A stretch of DNA of 64,000 nucleotides from Oreohelix idahoensis (GCA_024509875.1 JAMPIV010014841.1:744001-808000); one strand, 5' to 3'; shown: positions 1 through 10,940, counted from the first letter of the stretch. The notes: generated by a model not told the origin, from the letters alone. Numbers and translations: made by a program.

Positions 1-512
1 CGTGGGATGTCTGTATTGACATCTAGATCATTTTCAGCCTCAGGAACATTCAATTGTGTCTCTGGTGGTTCCTTATTCAGAGTTTCTCTGAAATGCTCTG
101 CCCATCTTGTTTCCTGTCCCTCTACCGTCGTGATGAGATTTCCGTGCTTATCTCTTACTAATGTAATATTGTTTGCACCTCGTTTTCCACTGATGATTTT
201 AGTTATTTTGTATACTGTGCTTTGTTCATTTCTCAGTGCTGCCTCTTCTGCTTGTCTTGCAAGGTCATCCAGAAATGTCCTTTTGTTAGCACGGGTTTGA
301 CGTTTAACTTCCTTGTCCAGCTGACTGTACTGTTTACTATATATTGCCTTTAACCTGGGAGACTTAGCTTCTGTTTTCTTTCTTTTCATTTCCTTTCTCT
401 TCGCTATGGTGTTTAGCGTATCTGGTGTTATCCAGTCTTGACTCTTTCTTTCCTGGAATCCCAAGCATGACTTGCTGCTTTCCTTGTATATTGTTGAAAT
501 GGTGTTGAATCT
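1..512 (-). pseudogene. RTE-like reverse transcriptase, N-terminal part, partial
   Basis: This is the linker and start of the RT region, equal to about residues 7-180 of the frame at 4525-5976 in the second copy. It is cut by the window edge before the catalytic motifs, so nothing can be said about the active site. It continues the endonuclease frame across the TAG at 513-515; where the second copy has CAG (Gln), this copy has TAG. The protein would be part of the EN-RT polyprotein that nicks target DNA and reverse transcribes the element RNA. Confidence 0.8.
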
Positions 513-1478
513 CTAGTCAACATCATCAGTCTCTGTTCTTTCCTGGCTTTTGATAATCTCATATCTTTTCTTTATGTCGACCACGAAAGATTTTCTGGTG
601 AGGGGATCCTTCAGTTTCGCGATGTTGTATCTTTTCTGTTTGACTGCAATTGGTCCAGCAGCTCTGAGTTTCACTTTCAGTCTTGCTACTACTAGGTGAT
701 GATCCCTTCTCACATCTGCGCCTCTTCTTAATTTCACGTCTTGTAGTGCATGTCTCCATCTGCCATTGATCATTATGTGATCTATCTGGTTTCTGTCTCG
801 TCCGTTTGGTGATTCCCACGTTAACTTGTGCACTTCCTTATGTGGAAAAAGTGTTCCTCCAATGACCAGGTTGTTAATACTGCAGAAGCTTATTAATTTG
901 TCCCCATTCTCATTTGCTGTTCCACTGCCGCATTTCCCCATTACTCTTTCGTTATAATTATTGTGTGCTCCCACTTTCGCATTTAGGTCTCCCATTACTA
1001 TAATGAGATCGTACCTCGGTGTAGTTTCCATTTCTTTTTGTACCTGTTGATAGAACTCGTCCTTGATCTCTTCATCGCTGTCGTTTGTTGGTGCATGGCA
1101 TTGTATAATTGTGGTGTTGGTGAACCTCCCTCTCAGTCTTGCTCTTATCAGTCTGCTGTTGATGGGTTTCCATTCCAGTAAAGACCTTTCCATTCCTTTC
1201 TTCAGGATAATGGCTACACCTTCGTTGTGCTGACCATCCTCTCTGCCAGAATAAAGTATTGTTTCCCCTGTAGCTGTTTTTATTCTCCCGTTACCTGTCC
1301 ATCTACTCTCGCTTATTCCCAGGATGTGTATCTTATAGTTCCTCATCTCTTCTGTGATTTGTCTCAGCTTTCCTGCCTCATTCATAGTTCTGACGTTCCA
1401 AAAACCAATTCTGGTTTCGTGTTTTGTGGTCGGGGCATCCGTTTTCATGCCAGTGGCTTCCTTTTCGGCTTTCACCAC
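513..1478 (-). CDS. RTE-like APE-type endonuclease, 321 aa, decayed
   Basis: Apurinic-endonuclease-like domain of a LINE polyprotein, which nicks the target to prime reverse transcription. Motifs in order: IGFWNVRT (about residue 24), GISESRW (about 55), MGDLNAKVG (about 162), TWESPNGRDRNQIDHIM (about 220-236). The last motif normally reads SDHHLV but here it is RRDHHLV, so the serine next to the catalytic Asp-His pair is replaced. The other copy keeps GSDHHLV. The frame ends at a TAG that is Gln in the other copy, so an EN-RT polyprotein has been cut by a point mutation. The start chosen is the first Met of the open frame; in the intact element the N-terminus may lie elsewhere. A relative of this domain is annotated in mammals as craniofacial development protein 2 (BovB/RTE-derived), hence the RTE assignment. 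Confidence 0.85.
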   Translation of the reverse strand: MVKAEKEATGMKTDAPTTKHETRIGFWNVRTMNEAGKLRQITEEMRNYKIHILGISESRWTGNGRIKTATGETILYSGREDGQHNEGVAIILKKGMERSLLEWKPINSRLIRARLRGRFTNTTIIQCHAPTNDSDEEIKDEFYQQVQKEMETTPRYDLIIVMGDLNAKVGAHNNYNERVMGKCGSGTANENGDKLISFCSINNLVIGGTLFPHKEVHKLTWESPNGRDRNQIDHIMINGRWRHALQDVKLRRGADVRRDHHLVVARLKVKLRAAGPIAVKQKRYNIAKLKDPLTRKSFVVDIKKRYEIIKSQERTETDDVD

Positions 1479-1650
1479 TGTCAGTCATACGAGCCTGAGA
1501 CTCCGGAAGTCCGTCCCGCAACAAAGTTTTTCTATTTATTGTTGTTTCCGTAACGTGCGATTTTTTACATAGACAGGGGTGTCAGCCCTGTGCTAAAACC
1601 CCCAACCTGGAGGACCAGAGTACCAGCTTTTGTCTGACCCCTACCCACTA

Positions 1651-1776
1651 CTTAAGTAGTATAATCACTCACTAATACTTCATTAGTATAATCACTCACT
1701 AATACTTCAGTAGTATAATCACTCACTAATACTTCAGTAGTATAATCACTCACTAATACTTCAGTAGTATAATCAG
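1651..1776. repeat. 27-bp minisatellite, about 4.6 copies
   Basis: The phrase AATACTTC starts at 1674, 1701, 1728 and 1755, a strict 27-bp period. The units are nearly identical apart from one cattag/cagtag variant in the first. The array sits where the 5' end of LINE copy 1 breaks off. Confidence 0.95.
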
Positions 1777-2061
1777 CATGTGCTGAAAAATAAGAGAGGA
1801 ATGAATGGCCAGTACATTTCCCGATGTCCGTGAGACAATTAAATAGAAATAAAGCAAGTCAAAGGCCACGGCTGTGTAGACATTTGCCAGCGTGAGGCCT
1901 GGCAGAAACGTTAGGTGGTAAGTGGGAGGACGGAGATAACGGAGGCAGAATAAAGTCAAAGTGATGACTACAAGTGTTGAAGTTCTGTCTGACGTGTAGA
2001 GCATTTGTGTCTTCTGTCTCTTCTCTCCTCCCCCCCCCCCCCCCCCACCACATTATGAAGT
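1777..2061. other. Unassigned sequence with a C17 run
   Basis: No recognisable feature apart from a homopolymer of C at 2030-2046, just before the duplicated 1.4-kb segment starts. The weak open frames here have no family signature. Confidence 0.6.
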
Positions 2062-3490
2062 ACGGAGCCGCCACTGTAGCTGGCCCACTTACAGGAAGAC
2101 TATCAGATCATTCATGTGCTTGTCCAGAGGCGGTTTCCGTAGCAATTTGCTTTTAAAAAGTTGAGGTTTACGGCCCCATGCATAACCTCACATTAATCGC
2201 ATCTACGACATGCTTGAGGTAGCTGTAGTAATACTATTCTTTCTTTGCTTCCTCAGAGACCTACATATAAATGAAGGATGCAAAATAAGGGGTGAAATAT
2301 GGGGGACAGGGGGGTTTAGTGGTGGATTTCAAATGCTAGTTATGTTTCATGATACAAATTATATTTGTAGAAAAAACATAGGCTTTCGAAAGATTGGACA
2401 CAATCAAGTCTGACAACTGATGAGGCACTAAGGAGTTCGTTAACCTGACAAGGACAACAGATGAAAGATTAAATGCAGTTATTCATGAAGGACAATTTAC
2501 ATAGCCGAGATAATAATATTTAAAAAAACTGGCGTGCGACAGAGCTGCATCTTGGTGGTATTTCTCTTATTGCTTCTGACTGCCATTGATTGGATCATAA
2601 AAATACGAACCACTAAAACAGGAATTACGTCAACTCGGATGAAACATCTAAAAAAATAAAATTAAAAAAAAAGATAGGCCTACTGAACAAGTTAATACTG
2701 AATGAGAGGTAACACCAACCGAGCCTGAAAATCAAAAGAGAAAACAAAGCTAGACAGTCTTTGAGATGTACCTTATTGGGAATGTATATCTTGGCAGCAA
2801 CACAGATAGGCCTAGGCTAAATAAAGCCAGGAAGTAAGGTTACAACAGGTAAAAGTGGCTTTTATTGCACTTGATATGGACGAACAACAATCCACAAACT
2901 GTTTCTATATCCAAATATCCAAGTAGATCAAGTCCAACACAAAAATAAGAATTGGAAACTCAGACGCAAAGGCGAATTGGTTGACTTTAAAGAAGGTTAA
3001 GCCCTACACATATGTTCAAGGAAGTGGCGCTAACGCGGATTAAACATTGCAAATGTTGAGCTGATAAGAGTTAAACAAACAACACAGGAATAACAAATAG
3101 GGGAACAACGTTGGTTGTGGATCAGACGAATGTTTTATCTTAATTCTTTTATCTTCTTTATCTCTACGCCGTTATCTTAAACGCATCGAGGAAATCAGCT
3201 TATAGTATTAGACACTATGCTACACCTGGATCTCGAGTCCCCAGGTAAAAGAAATGCAAGGAAGTTAAAAAAAAAAAGTCACACACAGAGACACGAAGAC
3301 AAAAGGTTCTGGATACAGGCATTAGTCTAGTCTAAGGTAAAGAAGACATGTCAAGCGAAACAAATGCTTGATATGAAGTAAATTAAGGCCGTATGCTCCA
3401 CAGGAAGTTGAGATGCAAGAAAAAATAAAATAATATTGCAGAATGGTCCAAACGAGTTGTGAAGAGGAAAAATGACAGGTGTTATTACGC
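2062..3490. repeat. 1.4-kb duplicated segment, copy 1
   Basis: Begins acggagccgccactgtagct and runs with very high identity, including shared indel-rich poly-A tracts, to the copy at 8159-9568. Both copies lie beyond the 5' end of a copy of the same minus-strand RTE LINE, so the whole block looks like a duplicated LINE-plus-segment arrangement. Similarity ends at about 3490 after gttattac. Confidence 0.9.
2420..2830 (+). pseudogene. Decayed reverse-transcriptase relic inside the duplicated segment
   Basis: A plus-strand reading near 2528 gives TGVRQSC followed by a hydrophobic run and AIDWI, the signature of RT motif B (TGVRQGC..L..AIDWIMK in RTE elements). Around 2765-2820, FEMYLIGNVYLGSNT matches the conserved TYLGS segment that follows the polymerase domain. 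Frames are broken many times and no YADD motif could be read. The same relic is at about 8510-8890. This is an old RTE copy, older than the duplication. Confidence 0.55.
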
Positions 3491-3885
3491 TTTTTCTGTC
3501 AATTAATATTAAGGGATGCAACTGTGGTTGAAAGTTAGACATTAATTGTATTGTTTCCCTTATTTGTACTCTCCCGAAAATAGTAACACTTATTTGTAGA
3601 ATGCGCAAATCACGGTGTGCACACAAATATTTATAGAATGTATGATCCCGTATACACACATTGGGATCCTCGCTGCTGCTGCGTACTTCGTGTACTGTGG
3701 TGATGCACAGTAGTTTTTAAAAAATATTTTTGAATAAGTAAAAATTGTCGTTAGGTATTGGTGCTTTTGAATTTAATTCCCGTCTTATGACGGTCTTTTA
3801 CACTAGTGGTAAAATACTTGACTTTAAACATGCTGACGATTACACGAATCTACAGTGCACAGTTTAAGAGAATGCTGATGTTGTC
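3491..3885. other. Unassigned AT-rich sequence
   Basis: Nothing recognised between the end of the duplicated segment and the target duplication of the RTE LINE. Confidence 0.5.
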
Positions 3886-3898
3886 GTCTGATCTATCT
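3886..3898. repeat. Target site duplication, left (13 bp)
   Basis: GTCTGATCTATCT, repeated exactly at 7206-7218 on the other side of the LINE. Confidence 0.92.
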
Positions 3899-3940
3899 TC
3901 TTCTTCTTCTTTGATCCTTAGCCGCCGACCGTCAAAGCAG

Positions 3941-4474
3941 TCAGTGGCCATCACGCCTAGTGGCGTCTTGTAGGGCAACAACAAATTGATTCCACTTTGC
4001 TCGGTCGGTGGCCATCCTTCGTACAGTGCCCCAACTCTGGTTCATTCTTTGCATCTCAGCCTCCACAGTCCTCCGCCAGGTTGTTTTTGGTCGGCCTCTC
4101 TTTCGTTTTCCTTCAGGGGTCCAAAGCATAGCTGTTCTTGTGATGGCATCGGGGTCTCTTCTGAGGACATGGCCAACCCAGCTCCAGCGTCTGCCAGCTA
4201 TGATGGTGTGCATGTCCTCTTGCTTGCTACGAGTAAGCAGATCTTGGTTAGTGATGGTATTCGGCCAAAAGATTCGGTGAATTTTTCTTAGGCATGTTGT
4301 GTGAAAAGAGGACAATTTCGACATTTCCTTCTCTGTAACTCTCCAGCATTCCGCACCATAGAGAAGCACAGAAAGCACACAGCTCTGATATAATCTTAAT
4401 TTTGTGCTTGTGCTGTATTGGGAGGACTTCCAGATGTTGTTTAGGCTAAAGAAGGCTGTTCTTGCCTTATTCAT
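3941..4474 (-). pseudogene. RTE-like polyprotein, C-terminal domain, 177 aa
   Basis: C-terminal region after the polymerase, in a frame shifted from the RT frame at 4525-5976. It shows LYGAECWRVTEKE, RRWSWVGHVLRRDP and KRKRGRPKTTWRR, the usual end of RTE-type polyproteins (GHV.RR then a basic RGRP..TWR stretch), probably nucleic-acid binding. It ends at the stop at 3941, about 40 nt before the tail. The frame change sits close to 4555, just before the DTFTYLGS segment, so one small indel separates this from the RT. Confidence 0.85.
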
Positions 4475-4524
4475 TCTGATGTTGATGTCTTTGCCTGCCC
4501 CGCCGTCTGGTGTTACTATGCTTC

Positions 4525-5976
4525 CTAGGTATGTGAAGGTGTCTGTACCAGTTGCTGATTCCTTACTGATATGGGCTCAGGGTTGCTCACATTGAGCGTC
4601 ATGACCTCAGACTTCTTTAAATTGATGTTCAAGCCCACCTGCTGGCTAAACTTATTAAGTCTATCCGTTTTTTCCTGGATGTGTTGATGTGAATGTGCTA
4701 GTAGTGCAATGTCATCTGCATATTCCAGATCTTCCAATGTAGAAAATGTTGTCCATCTTATTCCTCTTGGACTGCCCTCTGTTGTCTGGCGCATCACCCA
4801 GTCTATGACTGTTAAAAATAGAGTGGTTGATAAGGGGCATCCCTGTCGTACTCCTGTCTTCACCTCAAAGGTTAGGTTGCTCTGCCCAACACTACACGTA
4901 AAGTTGGCATAGAGGCTTTTTATGATTGACACTATGCAGCTTGGAATTCCATAAGCCCTCAGTATTTTCCATAAACTGTCCCTATGTATGCTGTCAAAAG
5001 CCTTTTCAAAATCAACGAAATTAATGTAAAGCTGTCTTTGCCATTCTGAGCACTGCTCTATAATGTTCCTGAGAGTGAATATATGATCTACACATCTTCT
5101 GTTCTTTCTAAATCCTGCTTGTTCTTTCCTCAGTTTGTGGTCTACTGCCTTTGAAATTCTCTGTATAATTATCCTGCCTAGTATTTTGCTGGGAACTGAG
5201 AGAAGAGTGATTCCTCTCCAATTATTGCAGTCTGCAAGATCTCCCTTCTTGGGCAATTTGACAATTATTCCTTTGTTCCACTCTGATGGTGTTGTCCCCG
5301 TTTTCCAGACTTGTGCAAATAGTGGTTCTAATAGTTCTGCTGCTAGCTCAGGGTCTGTCTTAAATAGCTCTGCATTTAAGTTATCATGGCCCAGAGCTTT
5401 GCCGTTCTTTAACCCTTTGATTGCTGTGATGATTTCTTCTTTTCGTGGAATGTCTGTATTTACATCTAGATCGTTTTCAGCTTCAGGAACATTCAATTGT
5501 GTCTCTGGTGGTTCCTTGTTCAGAGTTTCTCTGAAGTGCTCTGCCCATCTTGTTTCCTGTCCCTCTGCTGTCGTGATGAGATTACCTTGCTTATCTCTTA
5601 CTAATGTAATATTGTTTGCACCTCGTTTTCCGCTGATGAATTTAGTTATTTTGTATACTGTGCTTTGTTCATTTCTCAGTGCTGCCTCCTCTGCCTGTCT
5701 TGCAAGATCGTCTAGGAAATTCCTTTTGTTGGCTCGGGTTTGGCGTTTAACTTCCTTGTCCAGCTGACTGTACTGTTCGCTATATAGTTGCTTTAACCTG
5801 GGGGACTTCGCTTCTGTTTTCTTTCTTTTCATTTCCTTTCTCATCGTTATGGTGTTTAATGTTTCTGGTGTTATCCAGTCTTGCTTCTTCCTTTCCTGGA
5901 ATCCCAAGCATGATTTGCTGCTTTCCTTGTATATTGTTGAAATGGTGTTGAAATTCTGGTCTATATCATCAGTCAA
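4525..5976 (-). CDS. RTE-like reverse transcriptase, 483 aa, frame open but cut from its endonuclease
   Basis: RT core of the EN-RT polyprotein. Motifs: LPKKGDLADCNNWRGITLLS (about 241-260), EQAGFRKNRRCVDH (about 285-298), motif A FVDFEKAFD (320-328), motif B TGVRQGC (374-380), motif C LEYADD (417-422). The catalytic aspartates of A and C are present. After motif B the usual LSP..LF reads LSTTLF, a change at a normally conserved proline. The Met used here is internal: the same frame continues upstream to the endonuclease at 6001-6579 across a TAA, and is lost downstream by a frameshift near 4555. Confidence 0.88.
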   Translation of the reverse strand: MTDDIDQNFNTISTIYKESSKSCLGFQERKKQDWITPETLNTITMRKEMKRKKTEAKSPRLKQLYSEQYSQLDKEVKRQTRANKRNFLDDLARQAEEAALRNEQSTVYKITKFISGKRGANNITLVRDKQGNLITTAEGQETRWAEHFRETLNKEPPETQLNVPEAENDLDVNTDIPRKEEIITAIKGLKNGKALGHDNLNAELFKTDPELAAELLEPLFAQVWKTGTTPSEWNKGIIVKLPKKGDLADCNNWRGITLLSVPSKILGRIIIQRISKAVDHKLRKEQAGFRKNRRCVDHIFTLRNIIEQCSEWQRQLYINFVDFEKAFDSIHRDSLWKILRAYGIPSCIVSIIKSLYANFTCSVGQSNLTFEVKTGVRQGCPLSTTLFLTVIDWVMRQTTEGSPRGIRWTTFSTLEDLEYADDIALLAHSHQHIQEKTDRLNKFSQQVGLNINLKKSEVMTLNVSNPEPISVRNQQLVQTPSHT

Positions 5977-6000
5977 TGTCTTTTCCTGACTTTTGGCAAA

Positions 6001-6579
6001 TTAATATCGTTTCTTTATGTCGGCCGCAAAAGCTTTTCTGGTAAGGGAGTCCTTCAATTTGCTGATGTCAAACCTTTTCTGTGTAGTTACAGTTGGTCCA
6101 GCCCTTCTTAGTTTCACTTTCAGTTTTGCTACTACTAAATGGTGATCACTTCCCACATCTGCACCTCTTCTTACCTTCACATCTTGTAATGCATGTCTCC
6201 ATCTACCGTTAACCATGATGTGGTCTATCTGGTTTCTGTCCCGACCATTTGGTGATTCCCATGTTAATTTGTGAATTTCTTTATGTGGGAAAAGTGTTCC
6301 TCCAATGACTAGGTTGTTAATGCTACAGAAACTTATTAGTTTATCCCCATTTTCGTTTGCTATTCCGCTGCCGCATTTCCCCATTGTTATTTCATTATAT
6401 GTATTGTGTGTACCAACTTTCGCATTGAGGTCTCCCATTACCATAACAAGATCATATCTAGGTGTGTCTTCCATTTCTTTCTGCAGTTGTTTATAGAATT
6501 CATCCTTGACCTCCTCATCGCTATCATTCGTTGGTGCGTAGCATTGTATTATTGTAGTGTTGGTGAATCTCCCTCTCAA
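6001..6579 (-). pseudogene. RTE-like endonuclease, central and C-terminal part, 192 aa
   Basis: Same frame as the RT at 4525-5976, stopped by TAA at 6001-6003 where copy 1 has a sense codon (GAG). It contains VMGDLNAKVG, TWESPNGRDRNQIDHIM and the intact GSDHHLV catalytic motif that copy 1 has lost. The N-terminal third is in another frame at 6633-6818. Confidence 0.85.
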
Positions 6580-6632
6580 TCTTAATCTTATCAGTCTGTC
6601 GTTGATGGGTTTCCATTCCAGTAATGTCCTTT

Positions 6633-6818
6633 CTATAGAATAATGGCTACGCCTTCATTGTGCTGTCCATCCTCTCTTCCAGAGTAAAGTACTGTTTCTC
6701 CTGTTGCTGTTTTAACTTTTTCTGCCCCTGTCCATCTGCTCTCGCTTATCCCTAGAATGTGTAACCTATAGTTTCTCATTTCTGCCGTGACCTGTCTAAG
6801 TTTACCTGTCTCGTTCAT
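6633..6818 (-). pseudogene. RTE-like endonuclease, N-terminal part, 61 aa
   Basis: Carries LGISESRWTG (metal-binding Glu motif) and ends at GVAIIL. Comparison with copy 1 shows a 10-nt deletion here (19 nt against 29 nt between ccttt and ataatgg), which throws the rest of the endonuclease out of frame. Confidence 0.8.
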
Positions 6819-7205
6819 TGTCCTGACATTCCAAAATCATATTTTTGTATCCTGTTTTGCGGTCAGGACATCCGTTTTCATGTCAGTGGCTTCCTTTCGG
6901 CTTTCACCACTGACAGTCATACGAGCCACAGACTCCGAATGTCCATCCCGCAGCAAAGTTTGTTCATTTATTGTTGTTTCCGTAACTTCATTGTTTTTTT
7001 TTTACATAGACAGGGGTGTCCGCCCTATGCTAAAACCCCCAACCTGGAGGACCAGGGTACCAGCTTTTGTCTGACCCCTACCCACACAGACCAGTCCAGC
7101 TTGGTTGAACCTACCAGGAGTAAAACTCCCACTGGCATAGCTCTGGGGATTGTCAGGGTACGCAAGCTGCCATACCGCTGCAAGGTATAGGTACCATTGA
7201 TGGCA

Positions 7206-7218
7206 GTCTGATCTATCT
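7206..7218. repeat. Target site duplication, right (13 bp)
   Basis: Exact match to 3886-3898. Confidence 0.92.
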
Positions 7219-7394
7219 GCCCTGTTCAAATCACTGGAGTCACAGTTTATAGTTCGTTGCTGCAGCCATTGCTTTTAAGAAACAGCGAGCTGTTAAAATA
7301 CATACAATAATATTTACTGTTCACGTTCCACGTCAAATTACAAACCCAGTACAAACCACGTTTACTTAGTATTTCAAAGAACAGATTACAGCAA

Positions 7395-7510
7395 CTTTTT
7401 TTTTTTTAAATAGGAGTTTTGCTTCGTTCTGGCGAGGCGCGTCCCGTTCAACCTAAACACAGGGCCCAACGGTTATATTAGGGCGCATGTCCAAATATAA
7501 AAGACCTTGC
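7395..7510 (+). repeat. Dispersed repeat R4, copy 1
   Basis: Shares an A/T-rich start, ataggagtttt, a gcgagg block, and the end ggttatattagggcgcatgt followed by aaatataaaaga with copies at about 26700-26800 (minus), 35765-35870 (minus) and 47735-47810 (plus). Probably a short non-autonomous element end; no terminal inverted repeat could be fixed. Confidence 0.65.
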
Positions 7511-7910
7511 GTTCTGGTTTGTATTCAATTACAGCAACAGATCTGACACCTCAGACACGTATTACACAACAAGAAAGAATCTCAGAAGTCATGAACAGAA
7601 AGTATGGGTGTAGGTAGACCGGAACGAGGGACATTAGAGAGACAAAGCATTTTGCAATACAGCTATTAGCAAGGCGAATAATATGAAGCAGTGCGTGGGG
7701 GCTGGCACTATCATCATGTACAACACACAGCTACAGAAGCCACTGCTGCAAGAGTATGGGAATACTTGGTGCAGGAGTGCTGCAAAGGGACGAGCTGATA
7801 AGGAGCGAACAGGAAAACGAATTTGCAAAGAAAGAATGAAAAGTAACCAATGAAAATGAACTACAGGTAGGCACACCGCCCTTAGATCTACGTGGGTTCG
7901 CTTGCTTCAG

Positions 7911-8128
<218 letters not shown>

Positions 8129-8158
8129 GCAGACACTTCCTAGTACAACCCACGAAGA

Positions 8159-9568
8159 ACGGAGCCGCCACTGTAGCTGACCCACTTGCAGGAAGACTAT
8201 CAGATCATTCATGTGCTTGTCCAGAGGCGGTTTCCGTAGCAATTTGCTTTAAAAAGTTGAGGTTTACGGCCCCATGCACAACCTCACATTAATCGCATCT
8301 ACGACATGCTTGAGGTAGCTGTAGTAATACTGTACTATTCTTTCTTTGCTTCCTCAGAGACCTACATATAAATGAAGGATGCAAAATGGGGGGTGAAATA
8401 TGGGGGACAGGGGGGTTAGTGGTGGATAAGTTGAAATGCTAGTTATGTTTCATGATACAAATTATATTTGTAGAAAAAACATAGGCTTTCGAAAGATTGG
8501 ACACAATCAGTCTGAAAACTGATGAGGTACTAAGGAGTTCGTTAACCTGACAAGGACAACAGATGAAAGATTAAATGCAGTTATTCATGAAGGACAATTT
8601 ACATAGCCGAGATAATAATATATTTAAAAACTGGCGTGCGACAGAGCTGCATATTGGTGCTATTTCTCTTATTGCTTCTGACTGCCATTGATTGGATCAT
8701 TAAAATACGAAGCACTAAAACAGGAATTACGTCAACTCGGATGAAACATCTAAAAAACATTAAAAAAGATAGGCATACTGAACAAATTAATACTGAATGA
8801 GAGGTAACACCAACCAAGCCTGAAAATCAAAAGAGAAAACAAAGCTAGACAGTCTTTGAGATGTACCTTATTGGGAATGTATATCTTGGCAGCAACACAG
8901 ATAAATAAAGCCAGGAAGTAAGGTTACAACAGGTAAAAGTGGCTTTTATTGCACTTGATATGGACGAACAACAATCCACAAACTGTTTCTATATCCAAAT
9001 ATCCAAGTAGATCAAGTCCAACGCAAAAATAAGAATTTGAGACTCAAACGCAAAGGCGAATTGGTTGACTTTAAAGAAGGTTAAGCCCTACACATATGTT
9101 CAAGGAAGTGGCGCTAACGCGGATTAAACATTGCAAATGTTGAGCTGATAAGAGTTAAACAAACAACACAGGAATAACAAATAGGGGAACAACGTTGGTT
9201 GTGGATCAGACGAATGTTTTATCTTAATTCTTTTATCTTCTTTATCTCTACGCCTTTATCTTAAACGCATCGAGGAAATCAGCTTATAGTATTAGACACT
9301 ATGCTACACCTGTATCTCTAGTCCCCAGGTAAAAGGAATGCAAGGAAGTTAAAAAAAAAAAAAGTCACACACAGAGACACGAAGACAAAAGGTTCTGGAT
9401 ACAGGCATTAGTCTAGTCTAAGGTAAAGAAGACATGTCAAGCGAAACAAATGCTTGATATGAAGTAAATTAATTAAGGCCGCATGCTCCACGGGAAGTTG
9501 AGATGCAAGAAAAAACAAAATAATATTGCAGAATGGCACAAACGAGTTGTGAAGACGAAACATGACAA
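8159..9568. repeat. 1.4-kb duplicated segment, copy 2
   Basis: Second copy of 2062-3490, in the same orientation, including the RT relic (about 8510-8890, TGVRQSC region near 8630). A small expansion actgtactattc replaces actattc near 8330. Identity ends at gttattac, about 9568. Confidence 0.9.
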
Positions 9569-9639
9569 GTGTTATTACAACGGACACCGTACCTAATTCA
9601 TAAATATGTAGGCCAATGTGTTTTTTTTCCCCTATCCTT

Positions 9640-9990
9640 AAAGAGCATGAAGTCACCGCTACTTTTGGCTCCCTTGTAGGAACCTGCGTCAAAGCACTTC
9701 ATATGCTCTAGCAGTAATGCTTTCCGTAAACATTTGTTTCACATGAGAATGCTAGCCTCATACACGCCCTCACTTTAGCGCTTGATGAAGCGAATGTCCT
9801 AGTATTTTATTGTCTCCTAAGAGAACCCCGGAAAACGCATGAAGCTAACTAAGTATCGATCAATACCCTTTAGCTCCCAAGGAGCATAGGCCTTCAACAA
9901 ACACATGCCGAGTCTTCCTGTCCTGTGCCATCCGTTCAAGTTCTTTCCATGTTTTCCTCAGCATTTTCACCTCTGTTTCCAGTTCTCTTC
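9640..9990 (-). pseudogene. LINE C-terminus and 3' UTR fragment
   Basis: The minus strand from 9990 reads MLRKTWKELERMAQDRKT, then HVFVEGLCSLGAKGY and a stop, the typical end of a LINE polyprotein. The following 9830-9640 is its 3' UTR; it is weakly similar to the start of the 1.4-kb segment (2062-2250 and 8159-8340). This fragment holds the single-copy version of the unit that is repeated 37 times at 54705-56150. Confidence 0.7.
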
Positions 9991-10735
9991 TAAGTATTTA
10001 GGCCTACATTAAATCCTAAAATAAACTCAGGAAATTTGTGTAGGTCCTATAGGGCTATCTTAGATCTATCATGTTTTAAACGACCTAAAGCGGTAAACTT
10101 TCATATACTCACGCCGTGACTCTTCGTTCTTGTACCTGCTCAGATCCAAACAACAGAAATGTCCGACCCAATAAGCAAGTATCCGTTCCACTAACAAGAA
10201 AAATCCGATCCAAAAAGCAAACACTATTATGCCACAAAATATTTGACAGATAATGCGATTCACGCTTATTCACTACAAGAACACAGGCATCTCTTGGCAC
10301 CACTATAGTATCAATAAACTGGAAGCTATTCACTAACCGCTCTAGTTATCGGTCTTAGTAATAGTAAACCACAGAAGTTCACCCAGGAAAGGACGCGCTC
10401 AAATACCGCTTCGACCGGCTTCGCATTGATTCCCACACTACCATGCCCCGCGAGTACAAACTACCTCTGTTGATCATATCTGACATGTGGGGGAGGAGTT
10501 TATTTTGATCAGCGTAGCATGTTGCGTCACTGAAATCAATAGGGGTTTGTACCGTGAAAGACGATTGAGGCGGGGCAAAGGTACATGTGTTTGGATCGGA
10601 GGCTGACGTTTGTTTGGTCGACTGTAAATATTGGTCGATTAATCCACACGCCGTAGCTCAAATCTTCAAACAATAGGAATTATATTGACAGATACCAAAT
10701 GGAAAGCACGCGATACAACTACACTGCCTCTTGAC
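9991..10735. other. Unassigned sequence
   Basis: No gene, tRNA or repeat recognised. Short open frames only. Confidence 0.5.
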
Positions 10736-10737
10736 CT

Positions 10738-10940
10738 ACTGTAAAGGTAAATGTAGTCGCTTAGCAGATACTGCAGTAGGGGAGTGAAGTGTTAGAGACT
10801 TCACCATACTAGGTCCAGTAACCAGAGGTGGGTTGACCAGCTCCCTTCCTCGCTGCCGTTTCCTTCCCTAACTCAAAGTCAGGTACCCATTTAAAGCTGG
10901 GTAGACTGGAGCGTGACGATACCGTGATTCAAACCCGGCA
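10738..10940 (-). mobile_element. SINE-3 family member (tRNA-headed), minus strand
   Basis: Shares agtgaagtgttagagacttc and acccattta-agctgggtagactgg with 32640-32830, and the inverse orientation with 32186-32480. The minus strand gives a B-box-like gggtttgaatc at about 10930, so this is the tRNA-derived head plus body of a SINE transcribed by RNA polymerase III. Confidence 0.6.

Larger units (their letters stand above)
1..1640 (-). mobile_element. RTE-like non-LTR retrotransposon, copy 1 (runs off window)
   Basis: Minus-strand LINE whose endonuclease part and the first part of the reverse transcriptase lie in the window. Base 1 corresponds to about 5444 of the full-length copy at 3899-7205, and the two copies read alongside each other at high identity. 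The 5' end is lost: similarity to the other copy stops near 1640, where a 27-bp minisatellite begins. A nonsense codon between endonuclease and reverse transcriptase shows that this copy is dead. Confidence 0.9.
3899..7205 (-). mobile_element. Full-length RTE-like LINE, copy 2 (about 3.3 kb)
   Basis: Complete minus-strand insertion flanked by a perfect 13-bp target duplication. The 3' end (low coordinates) ends in a GAA-type microsatellite tail, read as cttcttcttctt on the plus strand at 3899-3911. The 5' UTR is about 7000-7205. One EN-RT polyprotein is encoded, broken by a 10-nt deletion near 6635, an in-frame TAA at 6001-6003 and a frameshift near 4555. Order in element sense: 5' UTR, endonuclease, RT, C-terminal GH..RR / KRGRPKTTWRR region, short 3' UTR, GAA tail. 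Confidence 0.92.

Noticed and set aside
2415..2440. Hammerhead-like ctgatgag core (also at 8519)
   Set aside because: No CGAAA partner or closing stems nearby; the words lie in a decayed RT segment.
5135..5767. 210-residue plus-strand frame
   Set aside because: Antisense shadow of the RTE reverse transcriptase on the minus strand.
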